The notes: generated by a model not told the origin, from the sequence alone. Shown: positions 7,622 to 19,012, counted from the first letter of the stretch. The stretch: 64,000 nt of DNA from an uncultured Ignavibacteriota bacterium (GCA_903900335.1 CAIUMP010000017.1:113516-177515); one strand, 5' to 3'. Numbers and translations are program-made.

Positions 7622-9082
7622 CTACTTCACCACGAACTTCGTCTGAATCGCCGAGGAAGCGGTCCGGACGACGGCAACATAGATGCCTTCGGTAACCTGG
7701 CTTCCGTCGTTGGTCGTGCCATTCCAACTGGTAACGAGTGCCCCGCCTGCAATGTGATGTGAGTAGATCTCCTGCCCGATCGCATTGTATATCGCGATCG
7801 AGTTTGCATCTGCGGAGGGTAGTGTAAATGTTGCCAAGCCACCAGATGGCAAGGGATTTGGGTTAACTGTTAGCTCGGACTGCGAACCCACGGAACCAGC
7901 AACCCCAGCAGGGGGGATGCTCGCATCATAGGCGGCTTTGACACCCTTCATATCCGTGAAGAGTCCCCAAAGCTCGCTCGACTGTCCCGACTTCGTGGCC
8001 TCGCCAACCATCACGAGTTGGTTGTTGTGTTGGAACACGTCGTTGCCATTCGAATTCGCCGCCGGCGCAAAGGTCTTCGTCCATTCCACATTGCCAACGC
8101 TGTCCGTTTTCACGGCATAAATTTCCGATGCCGCCGTTCCGATGCCGCCGATCTCTACGAATCCACCATCAGAGCACTGAATGCCGGAGTATCCCCAGCC
8201 ACTGCCGAGCCCGTAATGCTTGTCGAGAACCGTGTGGCCCGTAGCATCCAGAACCAAGAGCCACATGGAGCTTGATCCGTTTGTAGCAGCGGATCCGCCG
8301 AAGATCGCAAAGCCACCCGAGCGTGTGGCGCAAAGCCCATATGGCTCATCGTCATTGGCGAGCGTGCTCATATAGATACCGGACCACAGAACGTTACCAT
8401 TCGAGTCCAGTCGAATCGCACAATCATGGGTCGGTTGGATCGAATCTGTATGTCCGACAATGAGCATTCCACCATCGCTGGTGGCAAGGCCGCAGTGCGC
8501 ATGCGCGAAGTTTCCCATGGGGAATCGCTTCTGCCAGATCGGCTCGAAATTCTCGTTGAGTCTTCCGGCAACGATCTTGCCGTAGTTTGTGCTCGGATCA
8601 ACAGTGTGGCCGGTCCACATGTATCCGCCCTGCGGGCGCTCGCCAACGAAGTGCGAGTGGATCCCTCGCACTGAATCGACACAGTTATAACGAGCGACCG
8701 TATGACCCGTGGAGTCGAGTTTCAACATGAGTGCAGTCTCTGCCCCAGACCATTGAATGCCGGTATATCCTGCGAGCAACACGCCACCATCCGCGCTCGG
8801 CTGGATGGACCAGAGGAAATCCGTTGCGTCACCTCCATAGGTGGAGTCCCAGAGCAGCGTACCCTTTGAAGAGAATCGCGCGACCCAATATTGCATGGAC
8901 TGCGCCGTCGAGTCCTCACCCTCTCCACCGACCCAAAAGCCGCCATCTGTAGCAGGAATCACCCGATAGCCGTAATCTGTTAAGCCTGCGTGGCCGAAGA
9001 GAATGCTTGACTGGGCTCGCGTACTAATTGCGCTACCCAAGAGGACTAATATGCAGAGGAGAATACGAGACAGACGTTTCAT
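7622..9082 (-). CDS. Secreted repeat protein with T9SS sorting domain
   Basis: A 486-residue protein starting MKRLSRILLCILVLLG, a signal peptide ending near TRAQ at residue 24. The body is built from repeats of about 55 residues of the form W-x-YGG...DGG...GxT, as in GTLLWDSTYGG and ADGGVLLAGYT. This suggests a propeller-like fold. The end carries the sorting domain: NPNPLPSGGLATFTL, IAIYNAIGQEIY, EGIYVAVVRT, TKFVVK. The frame runs upstream to 9349, but that part translates the inverted-repeat element (SEARN, FARND), so the Met at 9082 followed by the signal peptide is the start. Passenger function unknown. Confidence 0.85.
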   Translation of the reverse strand: MKRLSRILLCILVLLGSAISTRAQSSILFGHAGLTDYGYRVIPATDGGFWVGGEGEDSTAQSMQYWVARFSSKGTLLWDSTYGGDATDFLWSIQPSADGGVLLAGYTGIQWSGAETALMLKLDSTGHTVARYNCVDSVRGIHSHFVGERPQGGYMWTGHTVDPSTNYGKIVAGRLNENFEPIWQKRFPMGNFAHAHCGLATSDGGMLIVGHTDSIQPTHDCAIRLDSNGNVLWSGIYMSTLANDDEPYGLCATRSGGFAIFGGSAATNGSSSMWLLVLDATGHTVLDKHYGLGSGWGYSGIQCSDGGFVEIGGIGTAASEIYAVKTDSVGNVEWTKTFAPAANSNGNDVFQHNNQLVMVGEATKSGQSSELWGLFTDMKGVKAAYDASIPPAGVAGSVGSQSELTVNPNPLPSGGLATFTLPSADANSIAIYNAIGQEIYSHHIAGGALVTSWNGTTNDGSQVTEGIYVAVVRTASSAIQTKFVVK

Positions 9083-9205
9083 GCTTTTGCGACAGTAGTA
9101 TAGAAAGACGACTATCCAAAGACATGGCGAAGGAGAGAGGCGTTCCTTCGGATGAGGCGGAAAGGGTATGGCGCGGTGGCTCCAGGCCCATCCACCCCCC
9201 CAAAC

Positions 9206-9283
9206 GTCATTCCGAGCGAAGCGAGGAATCCCTTTGTGATGGGCAGACACCCTTATCAGATTCCTCGCTTCGCTCGGAATGAC
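9206..9283. repeat. Long perfect inverted repeat (dispersed-element type)
   Basis: Two 25-bp arms, 9206-9230 and 9259-9283, are exact reverse complements; they begin GTCATTCCGAGCGAAGCGAG and enclose a 28-base spacer. Read through, the arms give the peptides SEARN and RFARND. I recognise these as a chance-ORF signature of a palindromic element often scattered in bacterial genomes. It lies between the tyrosine phenol-lyase 3' end and the next gene, so it may act as a terminator. No second copy was noticed in this window. Confidence 0.8.
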
Positions 9284-9353
9284 AATATTGATGCGCTCGC
9301 CGCGATAGAGCGAAATGGTGGAAAACGCGATCGTCCCACCATTCTGCAAGCGA

Positions 9354-10745
<1,392 letters not shown>

Positions 10746-10779
10746 CTATGTGTAATGGTAAATTCTGTTTCGGAGAGCA

Positions 10780-13035
10780 TCACCGCTTCGTGCTTACGAA
10801 CATCGCCGGACGTGGCAGCTCATCTTCGGACATCGTTGCCGGATGAAGGAGCACACGTGCATCGAGCGCAATGCAGCCATCCGGCGAGGCCAGAAGGGGA
10901 TTGATGTCAAGCTCAGCGATCCATGGTTGATCGACAATGAGCTGACTGAACTTTACGAGGAATGTCTCCAGCGCTGCAGCATCCACGGGCTTGTTGCCAC
11001 GTGTGCCTTTGAGTGCCTGCCAAATGCGCATTTGCTCCATCATGCGCCGGGAAAGCGTAGGAGTGAGTGGTGGAAGTTCGAGCACCGTATCCTTCATCAC
11101 CTCAGCGAACACGCCGCCCGCACCGAGCAAGATCACCGGACCAAACTGCGAATCCACACTACTGCCGACGATCAATTCGTAGCCACCGTCGAACCTCACC
11201 ATCTTTTGCACCGAGACGCCATCGCAGTCGAACAAGCGTCCGCGCGCGATCGCCGCGTTACGGATCTCGTGATACGCTCGGCGGACATCATCCTCGTTCT
11301 GAAGATTCAGCTTCACGCCACCCAGATCGGACTTGTGTGTGACGGTCTTCGAAAGCAGCTTCACGACTACCGGGAAGCCAAGCTGCTTCGCTGCAGCGAC
11401 GGCCTCATCGGATGTGGTAGCGGAGAGGGTTTGGACAGTTGGAATGCCATATTCCGCGAGCAGAAGTTTCGATTCTACTTCTGTGAGGAGTGTGCGTCCC
11501 TCGCTCTTGACCTTTTCGATTATGGGAGATACTTTCCGATTCTTCGCTGACTTAAGGAGCGCTCCACCATTAGCGGACTCGTCATCTGCCTCATGCTCCA
11601 GTGTATTCAGGCTTTCGCCGAACTTCCACATGTAATTGAATACACGTGCGGCGTCATCGGGGAAGGCAAATGTTGGAATGCCACCGCGGCTCATAATGCC
11701 ATCCGCGTCGGAGACGTCGTTGCCACCCATGAATGAAGCGATCAGCGGCTTGCCGAGTTTCGCATATTTTGCAATGTTCTTTGCCATCGTGACGGGCCGT
11801 GCCGCGACCAGAGGTGCCGTGATGGCGAGTACACCATCCACACCCTTGTCATTGAGTGCAAGCTCGATCGCACGTTCAAATGTAGCTTCTGTTGCGTCTG
11901 CCAGTATATCGATCGGGTTGCCGTGACTCCAGTGTGCCGGCAGAATGCTTTCGAGCGCTTCCATAGTCTCGCTCGATAACTGTGCAAGTTCGCCACCACC
12001 CGTCATCAGGGCGTCGGCCGCGAGTACGCCGGGACCGCCCGCATTGGTAACGATCGCAAGCCGTCGTCCTTTCGGGCGCGGCTGCTTTGCAAGGCTTTCT
12101 GCAATGTGGAAAAGATCGCCGATCCAATCAATCCGAAGCACACCCGCGCGGCGGAATGCGGCGTCGAGCACGGCATCGCTGCCCGTCATCGTGCCCGTGT
12201 GCGAGGCAGCGGCCTTGGCAGCCGCCTCCGTACGACCGGCCTTAATGACGATGATCGGCTTGCGGGTGGCTACTTCCCGAGCGGCCTCTAAGAATTTGGA
12301 GGCGTCACCGATGGACTCCATGTAGATCACGATGGACTCTGTGTTCGGATCTGTCCCGAGATAATCGATCAGATCACCCCAGCCGACGTCAAGCATTGAA
12401 CCAACGGAAGCGAAGACGCTAAAGCCGAGCACTTCGCTCAAGCTCCAGTCAAGAATGGCAGTGCAGAGCGCGCCGCTCTGACTAATGAATGCAACGCTAC
12501 CCGGAAGCGCGGCCTTACGCGCGAACGTGGCATTCAGCGCGACAACAGGATTCATCACGCCGATGCAGTTCGGTCCGATCACACGCAACTGGGTGCCGCG
12601 AATACGCTCGATGATCTCATGCTCAAGTGCCTTTCCTTCGGCGCCGGACTCTCGGAAACCAGCAGAGATAACGATCGCACCGCGAACACCAGCGGCAACG
12701 CACTCGCTGATGATCTCCGGTACGGTGACTGCGGGAGTGACGATAATGGCAAGATCCACCTTTGCGGGAACATCGCCGATACGCGCATACGCCGGGCGAT
12801 CGAATATCGTCTTGCGGACGGGGTTGACCGCATAAACGTCCGGCCCTGAGCTTGTGCGTGCGAAGAGGTTGCTCGTAAGCGCTTCTCCAGGACTGGTGGC
12901 CCGCTCGGAAGCACCAATAATGGCGACCGTCTTTGGGTGGAAAAATACGTGCAGCGGGTGATTCGCGGGCGTGTTTTCCACTGCATTAATACTGAAATCT
13001 GTGGTAGCTACCGGGAGTGTTTCTGTTTTGAGCAT
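10780..13035 (-). CDS. acdAB: Acetate--CoA ligase (ADP-forming), fused alpha-beta type
   Basis: Converts acyl-CoA (typically acetyl-CoA), ADP and phosphate to the acid, CoA and ATP. The 751 residues contain the domains of the NDP-forming family in order. The CoA-binding Rossmann domain is at about residues 28-160 ([13 protein letters not shown]). The succinyl-CoA ligase-like domain follows at about 170-310, with [15 protein letters not shown] and the phospho-histidine loop [12 protein letters not shown] flavodoxin-like segment leads to the ATP-grasp domain at about 520-740. There is no GNAT domain, so this is not a protein acetyltransferase. It precedes tpl by 37 bases, which fits ATP recovery from amino-acid-derived acetyl-CoA. 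Confidence 0.9.
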   Translation of the reverse strand: MLKTETLPVATTDFSINAVENTPANHPLHVFFHPKTVAIIGASERATSPGEALTSNLFARTSSGPDVYAVNPVRKTIFDRPAYARIGDVPAKVDLAIIVTPAVTVPEIISECVAAGVRGAIVISAGFRESGAEGKALEHEIIERIRGTQLRVIGPNCIGVMNPVVALNATFARKAALPGSVAFISQSGALCTAILDWSLSEVLGFSVFASVGSMLDVGWGDLIDYLGTDPNTESIVIYMESIGDASKFLEAAREVATRKPIIVIKAGRTEAAAKAAASHTGTMTGSDAVLDAAFRRAGVLRIDWIGDLFHIAESLAKQPRPKGRRLAIVTNAGGPGVLAADALMTGGGELAQLSSETMEALESILPAHWSHGNPIDILADATEATFERAIELALNDKGVDGVLAITAPLVAARPVTMAKNIAKYAKLGKPLIASFMGGNDVSDADGIMSRGGIPTFAFPDDAARVFNYMWKFGESLNTLEHEADDESANGGALLKSAKNRKVSPIIEKVKSEGRTLLTEVESKLLLAEYGIPTVQTLSATTSDEAVAAAKQLGFPVVVKLLSKTVTHKSDLGGVKLNLQNEDDVRRAYHEIRNAAIARGRLFDCDGVSVQKMVRFDGGYELIVGSSVDSQFGPVILLGAGGVFAEVMKDTVLELPPLTPTLSRRMMEQMRIWQALKGTRGNKPVDAAALETFLVKFSQLIVDQPWIAELDINPLLASPDGCIALDARVLLHPATMSEDELPRPAMFVSTKR

Positions 13036-13368
13036 CGGATTAAGAAAAGTAGAGTTCGTGTACGACCGGACCGCCCAAGCAATCCTGCTCCACTTTAACG
13101 AGATAGCATATAGAAGGTTATGCCATTACCCTAAAGTGGTGAATTCAAATTGAAATGTGCAATTATTGGCAATCCAAGTCCTAAAGAAGCTTGCAAAAGC
13201 GCGTGAGAAGAGAAAGGATTTTTGAAAGGCGGAAGAATATTGAACGCTTTCATTCTGCAACTGTAAAGAATTTCAGTAGCAAAAATATGCCCCACCTCTG
13301 GCCGAAGTGGGGCATGATGAATAACGATTCGGAGGTTTGGAAGCCAGGCAATTGTTCCTTCGACAGTG
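13036..13368. other. Intergenic region between SDR and acetate--CoA ligase genes
   Basis: 333 bases without a gene. It holds the terminator of the SDR gene (13281-13315) and should contain the promoter of the acdAB-tpl pair. I see no other structure. Confidence 0.6.
13281..13315 (-). terminator. Rho-independent terminator of the SDR transcript
   Basis: On the minus strand, stem ATGCCCCAC/GTGGGGCAT around an 11-base loop is followed by a T-tract. It closes the transcript running from the stress genes through the SDR gene. Confidence 0.85.
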
Positions 13369-14136
13369 CTACCGCGCCGTATATCCACCATCGATAACGA
13401 GTTCGGATCCTGTCACAAACTTGGATTCGTCCGAGGCCAAATAGACAATGCCCCACGCAATGTCATCGGCTTCACCAATGTGCCCAAGCGGATGTAGTGC
13501 ATTGAGTGCGTTGCGAACAGCATCGGCATCGCCGCCGGCCTTGGCAAAGTTTTCCACCATGGGAGTCCAGATGAATCCCGGGTGGAGGGAGTTGACACGG
13601 ATCTTCTCCTTCGCATAGAGCACTGCATCGTTCTTCGACATCTCTCGCACAGCGCCTTTCGAAGCATGGTAGGGAGGAGCATCGCCCGCGCCGATCATGC
13701 CGTAGATCGAAGAGATATTGATGATACTGCCGCTTCCGGCCTTTCGCAGGAATGGGATAGCATGTTTGGTGCAGAAGAAGACTCCCTTGACATTGACTGC
13801 CATTAGCGAGTCCCATTCCTGCTCGGTGACCTGATCCGTTGGCTTGTTTGCTCCGGAGATACCCGCGTTGTTCACGAGTATGTCAATCTTTCCCCATCGC
13901 GCACCGATCTCGGACATGACATGCTCCACCTGCGCTTCCCTGGATACATCGAGGTGCCAAAAGTCAGCGTCACCACCCGCCTTTTGGATCTCGATAGCGA
14001 GTTCATTGCCAGGTATTTCCAGCACATCCGTAATTGCAACGTGTGCTCCCTCCTCTGCTAGCCGAATGGCCGCAGCCCGACCGATACCGAGCGATGCGCC
14101 GGTAATCACTGCTACTTTGTCCTTGACCCTATTCAT
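13369..14136 (-). CDS. SDR-family oxidoreductase
   Basis: A 255-residue classical short-chain dehydrogenase. The cofactor motif is TGASLGIG near the N-terminus, and an Asp follows strand 2 (AITDVLE), suggesting NAD preference. NNAG is present, then the catalytic set: Asn of NVKG, Ser of NISSIYG, and Tyr/Lys of YHASKGA. The end VTGSELVIDGGYTAR is typical of cyclopentanol-dehydrogenase or 3-oxoacyl-ACP reductase-like SDRs. The substrate cannot be told from sequence. It lies 27 bases downstream of a small gene in the ppsA cluster and is closed by a terminator. Confidence 0.85.
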   Translation of the reverse strand: MNRVKDKVAVITGASLGIGRAAAIRLAEEGAHVAITDVLEIPGNELAIEIQKAGGDADFWHLDVSREAQVEHVMSEIGARWGKIDILVNNAGISGANKPTDQVTEQEWDSLMAVNVKGVFFCTKHAIPFLRKAGSGSIINISSIYGMIGAGDAPPYHASKGAVREMSKNDAVLYAKEKIRVNSLHPGFIWTPMVENFAKAGGDADAVRNALNALHPLGHIGEADDIAWGIVYLASDESKFVTGSELVIDGGYTAR

Positions 14137-14163
14137 GATGATTCGCTTTTAGAATATACTGTG

Positions 14164-14340
14164 TCACTCTGCCGCGTTCCGTTTCTTGATCTCCTTGCTC
14201 ACCTTCATGATCTCTTCCGCTACGGACTTTGGTACCGGTCTGCAATCGCAGTGTTTGGAGTGTGTTGTGTGCCACTCCAAACGCTGTGTCTGTGTCGGAT
14301 TTTTCAGCATCCGGTGCGCCTTGTGCCAATCCCGATTCAT
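14164..14340 (-). CDS. Small Cys/His-containing conserved-type protein
   Basis: A 58-residue protein starting MNRDWHKAHRM. It contains NPTQTQRLEWHTTHSKHCDC followed by RPVPKSVAEEI and a basic helical end, EIMKVSKEIKKRNAAE. The W-H...C-D-C-R-P pattern resembles small uncharacterised proteins that I recall as widespread, but I cannot name a family. The two Cys and several His could bind metal (inference). It starts 11 bases after the ppsA stop on the same strand, so it is probably in that operon. Confidence 0.55.
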   Translation of the reverse strand: MNRDWHKAHRMLKNPTQTQRLEWHTTHSKHCDCRPVPKSVAEEIMKVSKEIKKRNAAE

Positions 14341-14350
14341 CGGCCTGATG

Positions 14351-16849
14351 TTATTCTTCCATATCGAAATCATGCGGATGTCCCGCGTGCTCCAAGCGGG
14401 CCTCTTCGGAGGCTATGGCAAAGTGCGTGGGATACTTTGCCTCAGCTCGGTTGATGTTCTCGATTCCCCGAAGCAATGCATCGGCATTGAAGGAGATGCT
14501 GTCAATGTGATTCGCGACGAGGAATTCCGCGAACTCCGGGTGGTCGCTCGGTGCCTGGCCGCAGAGTCCGATCTTTCTATCGGCGAGCCGCGCGGCCTGG
14601 ATCATCGAAGCGATCATCGCCTTCGGCGCGTCATTGCGCTCATCGAATAGCTCGTGGATGATGGAGGAATCGCGGTCGATGCCGAGCGTCAGTTGCGTGA
14701 GGTCATTCGAGCCGATGGAGAAGCCGTCGAAGACCTCCGCGAATTCCTTCGCGAGCACCACGTTGCTCGGGATCTCGGCCATGACGTAGATCTCCAGACC
14801 GTTATCGCCGCGCCGGAGCCCTTGTTGTTCCATGATCGCTACCACACGTTTTCCCTCCTCGACAGTACGGCAGAAGGGGATCATGAGTTTAACATTCGTG
14901 AGCCCCATTTCATCGCGCACCAACTTCATGGCTTTGCACTCCAACTCGAAACCAGGCTGATATCGTGGGTTGTAGTAGCGTGAGGCGCCGCGGAAGCCAA
15001 GCATGGGGTTTTCTTCTTTCGGTTCGAATTCTGCGCCACCGATGAGACCCGCGTACTCATTGGTCTTGAAGTCGCTCATCCGAACGATCACATCCTTCGG
15101 ATGGAACGCCGCAGCAATCGTGGCCACACCCTGTGCCAGCTTCTCGACAAAGTACTGCTTCTTATCGGTGAAGCCGGCCGCCAACGACTCGATCTGTCTC
15201 TTCGCTTCTTCAGCCTTCAGATTCGGATAGTTGACGAGCGCCATCGGATGAATCTTTACCAGGTTGTTGATGATGAACTCCAGTCGCAAAAGCCCAACAC
15301 CCATGTTGGGATAAAAGGAGAGTCGGAATGCCTGCTCGGGGTCGCCAAGGATGAGCATCGGCTTTGTGCGCGGCATCGTTATGTTGCCGATCTCCCGCTC
15401 GGTTTGCGAGAAGCGTAAGCTTCCGCGATATACCTCCCCGCGTGATGCGGTGTCACAGACGATCGTAATGGTCTCGCCATCTTGTATGGTGCGTGTGCCA
15501 TCGACAGTACCAATGATCGCCGGAGTGCCGAGTTCACGAGCGACGATAGCGGCATGGCTTGTTCGTCCACCTTTGTTCGTGATGATTGCGCCAGCGCGTT
15601 TCAGGATCGGGTCCCAATCAGGGCTGGTGATGTCGGTCACCAATATCTCGCCAGTTCGCAGCAGGTTCTCCTGTTTCGGCGAAGCGAGCAAACGAGCACG
15701 CCCAGTCACGATCTTGTTTCCCAGACCGAGACCGCGCGCGAGCAGAATGCCTTCCTCGTTCAACTCATACTCGGTCACCTTGAGATGCTTCTCGCGTGAG
15801 CGCACCGTCTCCGGGCGCGCCTGCAGGATCCAGAGTTCACCGGTCGTCCCATCAAGCGCCCACTCCACATCCATTGGGCGATCATAATGATCTTCAATGG
15901 CGAGGAGCCAGTCCCCGAGATTCTCAAGTTGCAGATCGGTGAGGACAAATGAATTGCGAAGCTTCTCAGGAGTATCAACATTCCATACTCTTACCTCGGG
16001 ATGTTGCGATGAGTCTCCCAGCACCATCATCTTCTCCTTCGAGCCAAGCTTCTTTGAGATGACCGCACGGCTCCCCGAAATGAGAGAAGGTTTGAAGAGG
16101 ATAAATTCATCCGGCGTCACTGCGCCGCCTACAACATTCTCACCCAGACCCCAGGCACCTGTTACGAGCATCACGTTGTCGAACCCCGAGTCGGGATCGA
16201 GCGTGAATGCGACACCCGAAGCACCGATGTCGGCACGAACCATACGTTGAACACCCACAGAAAGCCCGACTTTCATATGGTTGAAGCCGTTGTCCTCGCG
16301 ATACTTGATCGCCCGATCCGTAAACAGCGATGCATAGCACTTCTTAACAGCCATGACGACTTCGTCCTTGTCCATTAAGTTAAGATACGTCTCTTGCTGA
16401 CCCGCAAAGCTAGCATTCGGAAGGTCCTCCGCTGTTGCACTGCTGCGAACGGCAACACTTGGTTTTGCTACACCTGCGGTCAGAGCAAGATAGCCATTGA
16501 TGACGGCGGCCTTTATCTCTTCTGGAAGTGCGGCCTTCAAAATGTCTTCTCGAATGGTCGCCCCTACCTCGTGCAGATTGGAGAAATTGCGTCGGTCGAG
16601 GAGTGCAAGTGCAAGTTGGAGCTTCGGTGCAAGCTCGTTGGCTTCAATGAAGTGCCAATAGGCTTCGACGGAGAGTGCGAAGCCATCCGGTACGCGAATG
16701 CCCAGCGGGGAGAGCTTGGACACCATCTCTCCGAGCGAGGCATTCTTTCCTCCGACCTTTGAGAGATCGGACATCCCGATCGTTGCGAATGGAAGTACGT
16801 ACTCAGGAGCACTGACGGTTGTTGATAGGGGAGAAGAAGGAGTGTGCAT
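14351..16849 (-). CDS. ppsA: Phosphoenolpyruvate synthase
   Basis: Makes PEP from pyruvate with ATP giving AMP and phosphate, the first step of gluconeogenesis from pyruvate. The 832 residues carry the ATP-binding PPDK N-domain (VGGKNASLGEMVSKL near residue 32, VRSSATAEDLPNASFAGQQ), the swivelling phospho-histidine domain (GGRTSHAAIVARELGTPA) and the PEP-binding TIM barrel. The barrel ends with catalytic-Cys motif LCGQAPSDHPE and SISFNADAL. Length and domain order are normal. With tyrosine phenol-lyase and tryptophanase producing pyruvate, it offers a route from amino acids to sugars. It belongs to the minus-strand stress gene set. Confidence 0.95.
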   Translation of the reverse strand: MHTPSSPLSTTVSAPEYVLPFATIGMSDLSKVGGKNASLGEMVSKLSPLGIRVPDGFALSVEAYWHFIEANELAPKLQLALALLDRRNFSNLHEVGATIREDILKAALPEEIKAAVINGYLALTAGVAKPSVAVRSSATAEDLPNASFAGQQETYLNLMDKDEVVMAVKKCYASLFTDRAIKYREDNGFNHMKVGLSVGVQRMVRADIGASGVAFTLDPDSGFDNVMLVTGAWGLGENVVGGAVTPDEFILFKPSLISGSRAVISKKLGSKEKMMVLGDSSQHPEVRVWNVDTPEKLRNSFVLTDLQLENLGDWLLAIEDHYDRPMDVEWALDGTTGELWILQARPETVRSREKHLKVTEYELNEEGILLARGLGLGNKIVTGRARLLASPKQENLLRTGEILVTDITSPDWDPILKRAGAIITNKGGRTSHAAIVARELGTPAIIGTVDGTRTIQDGETITIVCDTASRGEVYRGSLRFSQTEREIGNITMPRTKPMLILGDPEQAFRLSFYPNMGVGLLRLEFIINNLVKIHPMALVNYPNLKAEEAKRQIESLAAGFTDKKQYFVEKLAQGVATIAAAFHPKDVIVRMSDFKTNEYAGLIGGAEFEPKEENPMLGFRGASRYYNPRYQPGFELECKAMKLVRDEMGLTNVKLMIPFCRTVEEGKRVVAIMEQQGLRRGDNGLEIYVMAEIPSNVVLAKEFAEVFDGFSIGSNDLTQLTLGIDRDSSIIHELFDERNDAPKAMIASMIQAARLADRKIGLCGQAPSDHPEFAEFLVANHIDSISFNADALLRGIENINRAEAKYPTHFAIASEEARLEHAGHPHDFDMEE

Positions 16850-16971
16850 AATTGTGTTGATAGTGTCATCACACGTTGTGAGGGGTGAAGTGTGTCGTTC
16901 GTTGTCCGAGGTTGCGAGCGACGATGCCTGTTTGTGGCAAGTTACTCGGGGAGTCGCATTCAGCTATTCTG

Positions 16972-17478
16972 TTACATGATGATATCCTTTTCGCTTGTCT
17001 GGCCGTGTTGCTTCTCGAAGCCGTTGGCAGGCGTGGCCGTGGAAATGGTCTGTGGCCTGCACAGTCCACACCATTTGAGTACGTCCCTCTCAAGTTCTGC
17101 CATATGATGAGGCTCCAACTTGCGTATTCCATGCTGCTCCAGCAGTAAGTGCATGGCGCGCGCAAGTGAGTCAGCAGCGATTTCCATGTCTGCCTCGGCC
17201 AGTTCGTATTTCATGAGTGCTGTTCGAGCAGCTTCCAGCAAGTCCTCACGAAGGACATGGGAAGCTGGCTGGGAGTTGTACAACTGCGCCAGCGCCGCTA
17301 CGTCGATAGTCACCGGCAACGCGGTAAGCGAGCCTGGCTGCCGACCCTGGGAGGCTGGTGTTGCGGCCTGCTTCCCAGATCTCCTCTCAGCAAGCGTGGA
17401 TGGAGTGATCAATATACGTGCTATCGGCGGTTGGCTGCGTTCGTTCGAGCGTGAGTCCTGTGTAGTCGATGTATTCAT
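16972..17478 (-). CDS. Hypothetical protein in stress cluster
   Basis: A 168-residue protein starting MNTSTTQDSRSN; GGGAG-like ribosome binding sequence precedes the start. The first 80 residues are polar and probably disordered. The middle (VLREDLLEAARTALMKYELA to LLLEQHG) is helical. The end contains LKWCGLCRP, a CxxC pair, then a polar tail. I do not recognise the family. It sits between ppsA and a cupin gene on the same strand, so it probably shares their regulation. Confidence 0.55.
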   Translation of the reverse strand: MNTSTTQDSRSNERSQPPIARILITPSTLAERRSGKQAATPASQGRQPGSLTALPVTIDVAALAQLYNSQPASHVLREDLLEAARTALMKYELAEADMEIAADSLARAMHLLLEQHGIRKLEPHHMAELERDVLKWCGLCRPQTISTATPANGFEKQHGQTSEKDIIM

Positions 17479-17549
17479 GGTAATCTCCCGCGTGTGTTCA
17501 GAAGTGATCAACGCGGTTATATTGCCGCGCTTAAATGAAGGTGTCAATG

Positions 17550-17945
17550 TTACTCGTTGGCATGCCCGAAGGCTTCGTCTTCTTCATCGCGATCCGCATC
17601 TTCTTTTGTGGCGTGGATCCGACCATCGAGATGATTGGGTGGTGCGTAGATCGTGTAGATCTTGAGCGGTACATCCCCGGTATTGAGTACATTGTGCTCG
17701 GTGCCTGGTGCAACAACAAGCACATCGCCAGCCTGAAGTTCGCGCTTCTCGCCATTGAGGATCGCAACACCCGTTCCGCTTAAGAAGAACAAAGACTGCT
17801 CGACACTTCTGTGCGTCTCCATTCCGATCTCACCACCGGGTGGGATCGACATCACCACCAATTGAGACTTCGACCCGGTATGCAGGACCGTTCGGAAATT
17901 CTGGTTCTCTGCGGTGTTGTAAAGGATATTCGTTAAGTAGTTCAT
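17550..17945 (-). CDS. Cupin domain protein
   Basis: A 131-residue single-domain cupin. Motif 1 is PPGGEIGMETHRSVEQSLFFL, with the His and Glu metal ligands in place. Motif 2 is AGDVLVVAPGTEHNVLNTG, with the final His. The tail is acidic (DADRDEEDEAFGHANE). The family covers metal-binding dioxygenases, isomerases and small-molecule sensors, so the reaction is unknown. It follows a universal stress protein gene by 16 bases, which implies an operon. Confidence 0.85.
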   Translation of the reverse strand: MNYLTNILYNTAENQNFRTVLHTGSKSQLVVMSIPPGGEIGMETHRSVEQSLFFLSGTGVAILNGEKRELQAGDVLVVAPGTEHNVLNTGDVPLKIYTIYAPPNHLDGRIHATKEDADRDEEDEAFGHANE

Positions 17946-17961
17946 GGTCGTTCTTGGATGC

Positions 17962-18846
17962 TTAATGTGCGCTGTGTCTGCTGGTTTTGCTGTAGCGAAA
18001 GATCTCCACTGTGGTTTCTGCGTGTTGCGCCACCAGTATCGCGGTCTGTATCCGCGCGTTCTCCGGTGCGCTAGTGGTGGGGAGGAAGATCGAGTCTATC
18101 TCTTGCTGCTCGACATAGTGTAGGATCTGCTCGACCGGATCACCATACCGGATCTGTGATTCAATATGAGGGAACTCCTGACGTAAGTGCTCGGCGAAGT
18201 AGTCCAGCATTTGATGGATGATCCCGATCTCTTTCTCTCTCTTACTGACTACACTCATGAGATGCAGACGAGTATTCCGAGGGAATGGTCGCGAGGCAAA
18301 TCCTTCAATAAGGTGGACGGATTGCTCTGTGCCGTCGATGTATGCCATGAGTTGGAGTGGCGCGTCGGGATGCTGATAGCGGGGATGCACGATACGTACG
18401 CTGCATGGTGCCTCGCTGGCAATGCGTGAAAGGCTCTGAAGCGAGTCCCGAGAGCGATCCCGCCGTTCTGAGCCAAGCAGGATCATGTCCGCTCGCCATG
18501 CGCGGGCGGCCTCTAGAATACTTCCTTGTGAAGGCTTGCTTTCTAGTGCACTGACGCGTTCATCTGACTCGAATTCAATGAACCAGTTAGGAAAATGATC
18601 CAAGAGTGCGGCACGAATGCGCTTGTCTTCTTCGTCGATCTCCAGTAACTGTTCGTATGGATGGTAACCATGCGCTTTACGCGATGTTTCTCGTAGCTGG
18701 GCGATCTCGAGGACTGGCGTCATCGCGTGGTGCCGCTTAGGCAACAACAACAATGCGTGGGACTGTGATGGCAGGCCAGCATACTCTAAGTCGTGTATGA
18801 TCGCCTGAGGCGATGCGGCAGCTGAACATGGGATGAGGAGTTTCAT
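17962..18846 (-). CDS. Tandem-domain universal stress protein
   Basis: A 294-residue protein from the Met of MKLLIPCSAAAS, with two Usp-like halves. The second half (LQLMAYIDGTEQSVHLIEGF, then EQQEIDSIFLPTTS and VAQHAETTVEIFRYS) keeps the UspA beta-strand order, but the usual G-x2-G-x9-G-S ATP loop is not obvious. The first half contains WRADMILLGSERRDRSRDS. Usp proteins help cells survive starvation and respiratory arrest. It is followed by the cupin gene, and hsp20 lies upstream on the same strand. Confidence 0.8.
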   Translation of the reverse strand: MKLLIPCSAAASPQAIIHDLEYAGLPSQSHALLLLPKRHHAMTPVLEIAQLRETSRKAHGYHPYEQLLEIDEEDKRIRAALLDHFPNWFIEFESDERVSALESKPSQGSILEAARAWRADMILLGSERRDRSRDSLQSLSRIASEAPCSVRIVHPRYQHPDAPLQLMAYIDGTEQSVHLIEGFASRPFPRNTRLHLMSVVSKREKEIGIIHQMLDYFAEHLRQEFPHIESQIRYGDPVEQILHYVEQQEIDSIFLPTTSAPENARIQTAILVAQHAETTVEIFRYSKTSRHSAH

Positions 18847-19012
18847 AGTCGTGTGTGGATGGCACTGCATCCACTTTCATGCCGTGATAAACGAGAGTCT
18901 ATCTTAACCGGCTTCTCGGAAAGGTGCGGCACAGGCCATTGTCGCATCGCGCTCGATAGTCGCAAGGACGATGCCTCTCACTAGCGCGGTCTGTGCCACA
19001 CCTCGGTTTGGT

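Noticed and set aside
7434..7727. 97-codon minus-strand frame over the tRNA and terminator
   Set aside because: It overlaps tRNA-Lys and its terminator and has no protein-like features; the LEPATQ-type ending is a known tRNA antisense artefact.
9083..9349. N-terminal extension of the T9SS protein at 7622
   Set aside because: It translates the inverted-repeat element; the signal peptide begins at 9082.
10843..11550. 235-codon plus-strand frame inside the acetate-CoA ligase gene
   Set aside because: Shadow of a gene with strong family support on the other strand.
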